From an uncultured Granulosicoccaceae bacterium (GTDB taxonomy: Bacteria > Pseudomonadota > Gammaproteobacteria > Granulosicoccales > Granulosicoccaceae), in contig CALKXD010000254.1 in assembly GCA_938003855.1 (NCBI GenBank), positions 1-32,350 of the forward strand: a stretch of DNA of 32,350 nt, given 5' to 3'. This document shows, piece after piece, positions 1 to 8,152 of this stretch. A program made the position numbers and the translations under genes. The notes under the pieces were generated by a model. The model worked only from the letters and a program-made list of their open reading frames with translations, did not search any database and was not told the origin of the DNA. Within the stretch, counting starts at the first letter, position 1. The number at the start of each line of letters is the position of its first letter.

Positions 1-71
1 CGTACCCGCCCCCATAAGCGCTCACTGTGTACCGATAACGTTACAACTCAAATCAATGACTGCCTATCCGG

Positions 72-797
72 CTACCACCTTTGGTACCAGAAACCACACA
101 GCGTTTTTGAAAACAAAGCAAATGGAAAGAGAAGAACAGCCATCCTCAGCAGCAACTGCGGCTTGCTGTACCACTCAAGTTTGCGCAGAGAAGTCACGAC
201 GGCAGGTGCCTCAATAATCGTAAAAATCATGCCGCGCCTGCGTGCAACCCGTTTCAGCGCCCGCGAAAGCCAGATCTCTTCACTGGCATACACACGCTCA
301 CTGAAACCACCGACTTCTTCAAAACTCTCACGCAGGCAATAAACAAAACAGCCTGCCGCAATCGAGAATCGCAACGACAATGCGTTCCAGTGATCAATAG
401 CACGCTGCACGCGTGGCGGTGCCTGACGGTCTCCACAAACAACAACGCCACCACCAACACAACAACCGGACTGCAGGTTGCTGATCGCCACCTGCAGTAG
501 TTCTGCCGACATATGGGTATCGGCATCAAGAAAAATCAGAAAATCACCGGTACTTGCTGCAGCACCACAGTTGCGCGCACGGGATATCTGGTTTTTTGCC
601 TCAAACACAACCCTCGCCCCACAGTCGCGGGCAATCTCAGCCGTGTTATCACTTGAGTTATTATCGACCACGATAACTTCTCCGCGCGGGCTGACCCGCG
701 CCATCGCACTCGACACAGATCTAAGCGTCTCAGCAATCAGGCTTTCTTCGTTGAATGCCGGAATGACAATCGAATAATCGGTGCCGCGACCGGTCAC
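72..797 (-). CDS. Family 2 glycosyltransferase (GT-A fold)
   Basis: This 241-residue protein has the hallmarks of a GT2 nucleotide-sugar glycosyltransferase. The N-terminal SIVIPAFNEE segment (residues 9-18) opens the GT-A Rossmann-like fold. VVDNNSSDNT (43-52) is the usual nucleotide-binding acidic turn, and FLDAD (89-93) is the DXD-type metal/nucleotide motif. A hydrophobic stretch near the C terminus (LLLRMAVLLFPFALF) could anchor it to the membrane or be a buried helix. The acceptor cannot be read from sequence; related short GT2 proteins act on lipids, polysaccharides or glycopeptides. Its start overlaps the stop of the upstream Lrp-type gene by 4 bases, so the two are probably co-transcribed and translationally coupled. 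This pairing is not one I recognise as standard. Confidence 0.88.
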   Translation of the reverse strand: MTGRGTDYSIVIPAFNEESLIAETLRSVSSAMARVSPRGEVIVVDNNSSDNTAEIARDCGARVVFEAKNQISRARNCGAAASTGDFLIFLDADTHMSAELLQVAISNLQSGCCVGGGVVVCGDRQAPPRVQRAIDHWNALSLRFSIAAGCFVYCLRESFEEVGGFSERVYASEEIWLSRALKRVARRRGMIFTIIEAPAVVTSLRKLEWYSKPQLLLRMAVLLFPFALFSKTLCGFWYQRW

Positions 798-1267
798 TTA
801 ACCGGGACCTCGCTGGTTTCCTTTATTTTACTCATCACAACCGTTGAACTGGTGCGCGAGATAAATTCCCTGCTCATTAGCCTGCCTTCTAAAAAACGGT
901 AATAAGCACGCATATCAGTGGCCAGCACTTTAAGCAGGTAGTCATGGTCGCCGGTAACCGCATAGCACTCCAGAACCTCCGGCGATTCGGCGATTAGCTC
1001 GGTAAACGCACGGGTAGTCTGCTCACTGTGGGTATTGAGACTGACGTGCACAAGCACCGTCTCTGACCAACCCAGCATCTCTGCAGAGACAGACAAATGA
1101 AAACCATTAATGACCCCGGCCTGCTCCATAACACGCACGCGCCGCCAGACTGAGGACGGCGAGCTGCCGATCTTAGTGGCGATTTCCTGATTACTCAGCC
1201 GGCTGTCAGCCTGCATAGCATCGAGAATTCGACTGTCCAACGCAGTCATGTTGAACGTTTCTTTCAT
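794..1267 (-). CDS. Lrp/AsnC family transcriptional regulator
   Basis: A 157-residue regulator. The N-terminal winged helix-turn-helix (about residues 8-60) contains LDSRILDAMQADSRLSNQEIA followed by a recognition helix around SPSSVWRRVRVMEQAGVI. The C-terminal ligand-sensing RAM/AsnC domain spans about 70-148 and includes ECYAVTGDHDYLLKV, the conserved effector-pocket and dimer region. Family members are feast/famine regulators that sense amino acids. It is divergent from the indolepyruvate oxidoreductase gene at 1442, with a dyad in between, so control of that gene plus autoregulation is the likely role (inference). An internal ATG at 1249 (MTALDSRIL) is an alternative start giving 151 residues and resembles typical family N termini. 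Neither start has a strong Shine-Dalgarno sequence. Confidence 0.93.
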   Translation of the reverse strand: MKETFNMTALDSRILDAMQADSRLSNQEIATKIGSSPSSVWRRVRVMEQAGVINGFHLSVSAEMLGWSETVLVHVSLNTHSEQTTRAFTELIAESPEVLECYAVTGDHDYLLKVLATDMRAYYRFLEGRLMSREFISRTSSTVVMSKIKETSEVPVK

Positions 1268-1313
1268 ATTTAGTCACTAAACCGAATTATTCATTCAATT
1301 TTAGCAGTCAGCA

Positions 1314-1336
1314 GGGAAAATATGGAGCATTTTCCC
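1314..1336. promoter_or_regulatory. Dyad operator candidate between lrp-type gene and oxidoreductase gene
   Basis: Perfect 8-base inverted arms, GGGAAAAT at 1314-1321 and ATTTTCCC at 1329-1336, are separated by 7 bases. A TATACT hexamer at 1350-1355 can serve as the -10 box for the plus-strand oxidoreductase gene. A 17-base spacing would put the -35 box (1327-1332, poor match) inside the right arm of the dyad. An AT-rich palindrome between an Lrp/AsnC gene and its divergent neighbour is the usual position for the regulator's binding site. That this regulator binds here is inference. Confidence 0.5.
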
Positions 1337-1441
1337 GTCCTGAGCGGCCTATACTTTGCAGCGCACCAGTGACGCTGCACCACAGCGACTGGCCTACGCT
1401 CATCCACAGGCAACATCACTCGCAACATCAGAGGTATCGGT

Positions 1442-4400
1442 ATGAATGCGAAAACACCGCAATTCGACACCTACTCACTCGACGATCGCTACCGCAGAAC
1501 CCAAGGGCGCATCTACCTCAGCGGAACTCAGGCTATTGTGCGGATCGCTCTCGATCAGGCGCGCCGCGACAAAGCAGCCAACCTCAATACGGCAGGCTTT
1601 ATCTCCGGCTATCGGGGCTCCCCGCTCGGCGGTATCGACCTGGAACTGTGGCGTCAGAGCAAACTGATTGACAGTGCCGGTGTCGAGTTTCTGCCCGCCG
1701 TGAATGAAGACCTTGCCGCCACCGCAATCCTCGGATCACAGCAGGTAGAAAGCCACCCCGACAAAACCGTCGACGGTGTTTTTGCTCTCTGGTACGGCAA
1801 AGGACCGGGACTCGACCGGGCCGGTGACGCGCTCAAACATGGCAACGCCTATGGGTCATCACCGCATGGGGGCGTACTGGTGATTGCGGGCGACGACCAC
1901 GGTTGTGTCTCATCGTCAATGCCACACCAGTCCGATGTCGCCTTCATGACCTGGTTCATGCCGACCCTCAATCCGGCCAACGTAGCGGAATATCTGGAAT
2001 TCGGCGAATACGGCTACGCACTGTCACGCTATTGCGGTATGTGGGTCGGCTTCAAGGCTATTTCCGAAACGGTCGAGTCATCGGCAAGCATAGAGCTCTC
2101 AGCGGACCGGAGGTTCACCCGCCCCGGCACCCCTCTGCCTGCCGACGGACTGCATTATCGCTGGCCCGACCTGCCCGGCCCCCAGATAGAACAGCGCCTG
2201 GTCGCGAAAAAAACTGCCGTGCTGGATTTTGCCGCTGCCAATCCCATCGACCGGCTTATCTATAACACCCGGCAGGCCGGCTTTGGCATTGTCACCACTG
2301 GCAAAGGGCACCTCGATACCATGGAAGCTCTGCGCCTGCTGGGCATAGACGAGCACACCTGCAGACAGCTGGGTATTGATATCTATAAAGTAGGAATGGT
2401 GTGGCCATTGGCCCGCGCCGATGCACTCGCCTTTGTGCGTGGCAAACGTGAGGTACTGGTGGTCGAAGAGAAACGCGGGATTATCGAGAGTCAGTTTAAA
2501 GAGTACTTCTACGACTGGCCCGGTGACAAGCCCGAGCTGATGGTGGGCAAGCGTGACGAAAACGGTCAGCCGCTGGTGCCATGGACCGGTGAACTTTCCC
2601 CCCGCCTGCTCGTCGGTATCATTGCAAAACGCCTGGCCCGGTTGTTCCCTTCCGAAAATTTTACGCAGCGTGCACATCATTCACAGGGTTCCCACCCAAT
2701 AGCAATCTCGGTCGACGGCGCTACCCGCACACCTTACTTCTGCTCGGGCTGCCCACACAACACGTCGACCAAAGTCCCCGAGGGCTCACAAGCACTGGCA
2801 GGCATTGGCTGCCACTTCATGGCCAGCTGGATGGATCGCGACACAACCTCTTTGATCCAAATGGGAGGCGAAGGAGTTAACTGGGCAGCCTCTTCACGCT
2901 TCACCGGCAATGGCCATATTTTTCAAAATCTAGGTGAAGGCACCTGGTATCACTCGGGGTCTATGGCAATCCGCCAGTCGGTCGCGGCTAAAACCAACAT
3001 CACCTATAAAATTCTCTATAACGATGCCGTCGCCATGACTGGTGGTCAGCCGGTCGACGGTCCGGTGTCAGTGCACGCCATTGCACATTCGGTACGTGCT
3101 GAGGGCGTGCAGCGCATTGCACTGGTCTCTGATGATATCACCCTATATAAAACTGCCGATCTACCGGTTGGCACCACCATTCACGATCGATCAGAACTGG
3201 ACGCGGTACAACGTGAGCTGCGTGACATACGCGGTGTGACGGCAATAATCTACGAGCAAACCTGCGCCACCGAGAAACGCCGCCAGCGCAAACGCGGCAC
3301 ACTGCCAACGCCCAACCGCACAGTGGTGATCAACGAACTGGTTTGCGAAGGCTGTGGTGACTGCTCTGTGGAATCAAACTGCCTGTCAGTGGAACCGGTA
3401 GACACCCGCTACGGCACCAAGCGACGCATCAACCAGTCTGCCTGCAACAAAGACTTCTCTTGCTTGAACGGGTTTTGTCCAAGCTTTGTCACTGTCGAAG
3501 GCATCATGAAAAAGCCCGCGATCAAAGCGCTGGATCTCGATAAATATCAGTTACCGGAACCACCAGTGCAATCGCTGAACACACCGTTCAATCTGCTGAT
3601 CACCGGCGTCGGCGGTACCGGCGTTATCACGGTGGCAGCCCTGATCACAATGGCAGCACACCTGGAAGGTAAAGGCGCAAGCGTGCTCGACTTCACCGGG
3701 TTTGCGCAGAAATTCGGCCCGGTACTAAGCTATGTTCGCATCTGCGACATGCCGCAGGCACTCAATCAGGTACGCATCGACGAGCACAGTGCAGACGCTT
3801 TGATCGCCGGTGACATCGTGGTGTCTTCATCGCCCCGGGCATCAACCCTGTACCGGGTTGGAATGAAGGCAGTCGTCAACACCGCCGCGATGCCAACCGG
3901 TGATATCATCCGGCAACGAGACGCCAGCCTGGACATCGACCTACGCATAGAGAAAATCACTGCCGCTATTGGCAACGCTGACCTGCCACAAGTCGATGCC
4001 AATCAACTGTCGGTGCAACTGTTTGGCGACGCCGTTTATGCCAGTGTCATTTTACTGGGACTGGCCTGGCAAAACGGTCTGGTACCAGTATCACTCGGTG
4101 CTCTGCAGCGTGCAGTCGAACTAAACGCAGTGGCCGTCGACAATAACCTCAAAGCGCTCACCGCCGGCAGAGTCTACGCCCGGCACCCAAACGCCTTTGC
4201 ACCACCTGAACCAATACAACACCATCCCGAACCCGCCAGTGCACTGATCGAACAACGCGCCGGGTTTCTTGAGCAATACCAGAGCCGGCGCTACGCCAAC
4301 CGCTACCGCAACGCACTGAAAAAATTCAGCAACACATTACCCGCAAATCTGGCCGAAGAATTTACACTCGCCGCAGCCAAATCACTGTTTAAACTGATGG

Positions 4401-4861
4401 CCTATAAAGACGAGTACGAAGTAGCACGTCTACACAGCAGCGGATCTTTTCACAATAGTCTGCAAGCGCAGTTCGAAACCGGCTACACCTTAACCTACCA
4501 CATGGCACCGCCCTTTCTGGCGAGGAAAAAAGACTGGCGCGGCAGACCGGTCAAGCGCGAGTTCGGCCAGGGACTTGGTCACGCACTCAACGCTCTGAGC
4601 AAACTAAAAAAACTGCGCGGTACACCACTGGATCTATTCGGCTACACCGCCGAGAGACGCATGGAGCGTGAACTGATCCGCTGGTTTATGTCCGTGCTTA
4701 AGCGCTGTGCTGCACAGGCAGATCAATCCAACCGTGACCACTGGCTGGAGATCGTCAGCGCGCCGTTGAACATACGGGGTTATGGCGCAGTGAAGGATGC
4801 ATCCGTCACTGAGACAAAACACTTGGTGCAAACGCGACTGGAAAAACTCACAGCGACATGA
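1442..4861 (+). CDS. Fused indolepyruvate ferredoxin oxidoreductase (IorA-IorB type)
   Basis: This 1139-residue single-chain 2-oxoacid oxidoreductase matches the usual fused length of 1130-1200. It should oxidatively decarboxylate aryl pyruvates such as indolepyruvate (from Trp, Phe or Tyr transamination) to acyl-CoA, passing electrons to ferredoxin. The order is: an N-terminal pyrimidine-binding region (SGYRGSPLGGID near residue 58); the YFCSGCPHNTSTKVPEG segment (about 431) and the GGEGVNW thiamine-diphosphate region (about 475); a cysteine-rich iron-sulfur segment (CEGCGDC near 634, with a further cluster CNKDFSCLNGFC near 669); then the gamma-type domain beginning LLITGVGGTGVITVAAL (about 718). 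AGAGGT at 1429-1434 is a good ribosome binding site for the ATG at 1442. The divergent Lrp-type gene suggests control by aromatic amino acid status. Substrate range is inferred from family. Confidence 0.93.
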   Translation: MNAKTPQFDTYSLDDRYRRTQGRIYLSGTQAIVRIALDQARRDKAANLNTAGFISGYRGSPLGGIDLELWRQSKLIDSAGVEFLPAVNEDLAATAILGSQQVESHPDKTVDGVFALWYGKGPGLDRAGDALKHGNAYGSSPHGGVLVIAGDDHGCVSSSMPHQSDVAFMTWFMPTLNPANVAEYLEFGEYGYALSRYCGMWVGFKAISETVESSASIELSADRRFTRPGTPLPADGLHYRWPDLPGPQIEQRLVAKKTAVLDFAAANPIDRLIYNTRQAGFGIVTTGKGHLDTMEALRLLGIDEHTCRQLGIDIYKVGMVWPLARADALAFVRGKREVLVVEEKRGIIESQFKEYFYDWPGDKPELMVGKRDENGQPLVPWTGELSPRLLVGIIAKRLARLFPSENFTQRAHHSQGSHPIAISVDGATRTPYFCSGCPHNTSTKVPEGSQALAGIGCHFMASWMDRDTTSLIQMGGEGVNWAASSRFTGNGHIFQNLGEGTWYHSGSMAIRQSVAAKTNITYKILYNDAVAMTGGQPVDGPVSVHAIAHSVRAEGVQRIALVSDDITLYKTADLPVGTTIHDRSELDAVQRELRDIRGVTAIIYEQTCATEKRRQRKRGTLPTPNRTVVINELVCEGCGDCSVESNCLSVEPVDTRYGTKRRINQSACNKDFSCLNGFCPSFVTVEGIMKKPAIKALDLDKYQLPEPPVQSLNTPFNLLITGVGGTGVITVAALITMAAHLEGKGASVLDFTGFAQKFGPVLSYVRICDMPQALNQVRIDEHSADALIAGDIVVSSSPRASTLYRVGMKAVVNTAAMPTGDIIRQRDASLDIDLRIEKITAAIGNADLPQVDANQLSVQLFGDAVYASVILLGLAWQNGLVPVSLGALQRAVELNAVAVDNNLKALTAGRVYARHPNAFAPPEPIQHHPEPASALIEQRAGFLEQYQSRRYANRYRNALKKFSNTLPANLAEEFTLAAAKSLFKLMAYKDEYEVARLHSSGSFHNSLQAQFETGYTLTYHMAPPFLARKKDWRGRPVKREFGQGLGHALNALSKLKKLRGTPLDLFGYTAERRMERELIRWFMSVLKRCAAQADQSNRDHWLEIVSAPLNIRGYGAVKDASVTETKHLVQTRLEKLTAT

Positions 4862-4897
4862 GCGACACTTGCCACCCGGCCCGCTTACAGCAGAACC

Positions 4898-5694
4898 TTA
4901 CGACTTGCGACCATAAAAGCACACCGGCCTTAGCGCGCCTGCCCCGGCCGCTGCCGTGTTAGCACGCCTGACCGCAATCATATGAGCCAGGATTTTCTCA
5001 CCGACAAGCGCAAGGAGCTTTGGATACCTGCGCCCTTCAAATATCGCTAATTCACGTCTGGCATTAGCCACGCAGGCCGCGCGTCTATCCTGATGCCGGA
5101 TACCGCTGAAACCAGCCCGCTGCAAATCGTTGGTAACGTTAGTGATTGTTTGCCAGCGTATGTCCTTTGGTACCACTTCCAGATACTGATGGTACTCTGG
5201 AATCTCATCTGCGTTGTCGGAGATAAGCCAGTCACTGAACACCAGTTCCCCCGATAATTCAGCAGTAAGTGTATGCTTCTATACAGCGCCTGCTTATCAG
5301 CTATATGCAGAAAAGACTCTTTACCGAAAGCAAGATCAAACATTTCCGCCTCAAACGGCCAGACACCCGGACTAACGGTGACTATGTCTATCGCATCAGC
5401 ACATCCGGCGGCGAACACATTTTGCATCTGACGACGAGCAATATGGGGTTCCACATCGACACCGGTAACGCGTGATGCCTGCAGATCTTTGACAATAGAG
5501 ATAGCAGGCCCGGCGATACCGCAACCGATATCGAGGACAGACTTGCCGGTGACAGTGACCGGCGGCAGTATCTCATGTACTTCATCCGGCCCACCCGGTG
5601 ACAGATAGCCGTTACCCCAGACAAGCTCCGGCACGCTGATGAAACTATCCGCATAAGCCGGTGTTGCGCTCACAGCCTGATCCGGCACCCGCAC
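4898..5694 (-). pseudogene. SAM-dependent methyltransferase split by a -1 frameshift
   Basis: Two minus-strand reading frames together make one class I methyltransferase of about 265 residues. The first frame carries the SAM-binding motif I, VLDIGCGIAGPA, and the family segment FGKESFLHIADKQALY, then runs out of homology at LLNYRGNW. The second frame continues exactly where expected with LVFSDWLISDNADEIPEYH. The break falls in a run of five C (five G on the coding strand) at 5248-5252. A sixth base would give LLNYRGELVFSDW, restoring a typical LL..GG.LVFSDW segment. The whole protein resembles phosphoethanolamine or sarcosine/dimethylglycine-type N-methyltransferases, though the substrate is uncertain. 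The first frame begins at a GTG without a good ribosome binding site and with no upstream ATG, so the N terminus may also be damaged. It converges on the oxidoreductase gene. A genuine pseudogene, phase variation and a sequencing error all remain possible. Confidence 0.8.
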
Positions 5695-5888
5695 AAGGCG
5701 ACCGCTGAATCGGGTACAGATATTTTTTCACGGTGAGATAATCGCATTGCTGCTCGCTTTTTAAAACTTAGACACAGCTTGTATTCAATAGAGCAGACGT
5801 TCCACCGGGTAAAGCGCCAGCCCACCTAACACGCGGGCCATTACTACTATCGCCAATAACCATCGAGCCCCGGCAATCTATCAGTGTA

Positions 5889-6194
5889 TTACAGATCAGC
5901 TTCTATAGAGTCAATCTGGAGAAACTCCTCGACCTGCGGCAACCATACATTATTTACAAATTCGACATGAGCGGGATGCTCGTTATAATTTCGGTAGGTT
6001 TCTTCAGGCTCGAAAAACATCGACAATCCATACGTCAAGTTGTGCTATTTTCCTATCCGCCGCAGCTGCGTCAGATCGATAACCCCGGGCAATGTGCCAA
6101 GCGCGCGGGCCCCGGTCAGGAAAGCGGCTTCCTCTGCGCTTCGACAAGCTAACTTCAGTTTGAACTACACAAACCTCATCAGCAACACGCCGCA
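5889..6194 (-). pseudogene. Remnant of a Dabb (stress-responsive alpha/beta-barrel) domain protein
   Basis: Reading the minus strand across frames recovers a Dabb-like protein of about 100 residues. One frame gives FKLKLACRSAEEAAF, then ALGTLPGVIDLTQLRRIGK, followed by an in-frame TAG at 6045-6047. Directly after the stop the same frame continues HNLTYGLSMFFEP, YRNYNEHPAHVEFV and WLPQVEEFLQID, ending in TAA at 5889-5891. The Y..HPAHV.FV segment is the Dabb family signature. The N-terminal strand expected before FKLK (DEVCVV) lies in another frame, so a second lesion sits near 6165. It directly follows the M28 peptidase stop and probably was the last gene of that operon. Two independent lesions make a real pseudogene more likely than a sequencing error. 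Dabb proteins are small dimeric barrels of varied function. Confidence 0.72.
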
Positions 6195-6223
6195 AAACTA
6201 CCGCAGCAGTTAACACCCGGAAG

Positions 6224-7243
6224 TCAGTCGTTGATCGTTGCAGCAACGGCGGCCTTATCGGGGCCACTGTGGTTCATGATATAGCTATAAACGCCATATA
6301 CCACCTGAGCCATACGCTGATAGTCAAGCCGGTCCGCGGTATCTTCTGCCGTGTGGTAGGCGCGGTTGCGATAAAAGGCCGTATCCGTCACCATCACGGC
6401 AGGATAATCGTGCGCCCAGAAATTTCTATGATCAGAAAAATCCACACCCGGCAACCAGGCAGGCGCATTGATCGAATAGACCGGCACCTCTGTTGCCCGA
6501 CTCATCCACCGCTTAAGGTGCGCCGCCTGCCTGGAGAACACCTGATCCACCACGGCGATAAAATCACCACGCGAGGGATAGATCAGATGCAACAGTAACG
6601 ATGGATAGCTCTGACTACGGGGCTGTTCCGTAAAGTATCCGATCATCTCGTAGTTGATCATCAAACTGACCTCGTCACCGGCATCGACCAGTGACTGTGC
6701 AAACACCGCACTGCCCATTTTACGGCCACCAAAATAAGGCATTTCTTCAAGTGTAAATGCAACCAGCACCACACGGCGGTCGGGATCACTGGACGCCAGC
6801 AGGCGACCGGTTTCCAGCAACCCGGCGATGCCGCTGGCATTGTCATCAGCGCCCGGTGTAGAACCCACCGCATCATAGTGGGCACCAACCACAAGCAGTG
6901 GCCCATCGGCAGGACCAAACTCCGCTATGACATTTTTATAGGTGTGGCCGGCAACGTGATACACCTGTTCGCTAACGGTGGCACCATAGCTTTCAAGCCG
7001 GCTGGCAATATAGGCAGCCACCCGACTCAGCATCTGCGGGTGCGCATGGCTTCTGGGGATCATCTGCTCCGATAATACGCGCACATGTTTTTCCAGCATG
7101 GCCGGGTCGACAATATTCGGCCCTCTCTGTGATTGCGCCCCCGCAAAGTAGACCGCGGGGCGCGCAACCAGCAGCCAGAGACACAACAGCAATGCTGCCA
7201 GCACCAGCGCCGATATCAACACCACGGACAACACTCTGCTCAC
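6224..7243 (-). CDS. Membrane-anchored M28 family zinc aminopeptidase
   Basis: A 339-residue peptidase. An N-terminal hydrophobic helix (residues about 5-27), without an obvious signal peptidase site, suggests a membrane-anchored catalytic domain on the periplasmic face. The di-zinc ligands of family M28 are visible in order: H122 in GAHYDAVG, D134 in PGADDNASG, the catalytic/ligand pair E166-E167 in FTLEEMPYFGG, E199 in NYEMIGYF (aspartate in most relatives) and H297 in AYHTAEDT. The fold matches bacterial M28 aminopeptidases that release N-terminal residues from peptides. The start is a GTG 27 bases after the ACT-domain gene, so the two form an operon with the Dabb remnant behind. The peptide substrate is unknown. 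Confidence 0.9.
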   Translation of the reverse strand: MSRVLSVVLISALVLAALLLCLWLLVARPAVYFAGAQSQRGPNIVDPAMLEKHVRVLSEQMIPRSHAHPQMLSRVAAYIASRLESYGATVSEQVYHVAGHTYKNVIAEFGPADGPLLVVGAHYDAVGSTPGADDNASGIAGLLETGRLLASSDPDRRVVLVAFTLEEMPYFGGRKMGSAVFAQSLVDAGDEVSLMINYEMIGYFTEQPRSQSYPSLLLHLIYPSRGDFIAVVDQVFSRQAAHLKRWMSRATEVPVYSINAPAWLPGVDFSDHRNFWAHDYPAVMVTDTAFYRNRAYHTAEDTADRLDYQRMAQVVYGVYSYIMNHSGPDKAAVAATIND

Positions 7244-7270
7244 CTTGCGGTTACCACCGCCCTTGCCAAA

Positions 7271-7687
7271 TCACGTAATCCGCTCAGCGGCCGCTGCGGC
7301 GAGCTCCTGCAACGCAGACAACGCCTCCGCTGCCTTGTCTTTTTGCACAAAGATATGATCATGATAAAAAGCCGCCACCACATTTGCACTGATATTCCGT
7401 GACGTCAGCTTGGCAGACACCGCTGCTGTTAACCCCACTGCCTCCAGACTTGAATGTACGGTCAGAGTTATCTGCCGGAATAGACCATCGAACTCAAGTC
7501 CGGCCACGCGCGCGCGGTCTGCATCAACGATTAACGTCAAGCCTTCTGATTCTGCAAACACGCCCAGCGGATTAAGATGAATATAATCACCAAGGCCACC
7601 ATTCACCGTACAGAACACATACTCACCCCGCTGTAGCTGCGGCGACATTGACTGCAGCAGCGCGTCTATCTCAACGATACCCGACAT
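7271..7687 (-). CDS. ACT domain-containing protein (tandem ACT-like, CASTOR type)
   Basis: A 138-residue protein with two ACT-like halves. The first half has a EYVFCTVNGG strand and segments like PLGVFAESEGLTLIVDAD. The second has ITLTVHSSLEAVGLTAAVSAKL followed by ISANVVAAFYHDHIFV, which is the core of the compact amino-acid-binding ACT family seen as stand-alone bacterial proteins. The length fits (usually 130-140). Such proteins bind small ligands, commonly amino acids, but their partners are mostly undefined. I chose the ATG at 7687 because homology begins just after it; a TTG at 7711 would add 8 residues. It is the first gene of a likely operon with the M28 peptidase. A role in sensing amino acids released by the peptidase is only inferred. 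Confidence 0.87.
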   Translation of the reverse strand: MSGIVEIDALLQSMSPQLQRGEYVFCTVNGGLGDYIHLNPLGVFAESEGLTLIVDADRARVAGLEFDGLFRQITLTVHSSLEAVGLTAAVSAKLTSRNISANVVAAFYHDHIFVQKDKAAEALSALQELAAAAAERIT

Positions 7688-8152
7688 GAATTTTGCCTGT
7701 GTAGTTACCAAAAAAAGACCCTTCTGCGCACCGGTAACACGGGTATTTCAGGCAGCTAACCCAATCCCCCGGTGCACAGAGTTTTTCAGGTCATCGCTAC
7801 CGACGACGGGATTATTACACAACAGCGAGCGGTGGCGGCTACGCCGACCAACCGGGATAGCCTCGACGTGACAAAACGGGTAAAAGAACGCCGCCTGATT
7901 TTCTGCGCGAGCCAGCCCCCCGGGGAAGGCTCACCGCAAAGAAACCGGAGAACTGTCACACAGTTAAAATTCTGCCATCGACAAGTTCACAGCGGCAGGC
8001 GACTGGCACCATCCACGAGTAACGCAATCTTTTGTTTTTCTTAATTATTTTCCGGCCAATGCCAAGCCTGACCAGACTGTTGCTGATTGCCGGATTCCCA
8101 ACCCGCCTCAACTAAGCGACACGATGTCCGATTACTACCCAATAACAAATTA
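7688..8152. other. Divergent intergenic region with structured leader candidate
   Basis: This gap separates the minus-strand ACT gene from the plus-strand diguanylate cyclase. I find no convincing gene in it. The part at 7910-8010 has hairpin-forming sequence: AGCC (7910-7913) can pair with GGCT (7928-7931) around a C-run/G-run, and AACTGT (7951-7956) pairs with ACAGTT (7960-7965) across three bases. Between them lies CGCAAAG at 7935-7941. No clear sigma-70 promoter pair is visible. Confidence 0.4.

Noticed and set aside
2099-2680. 193-codon minus-strand open frame
   Set aside because: It lies wholly inside the oxidoreductase gene and is a frame shadow with no family pattern of its own.
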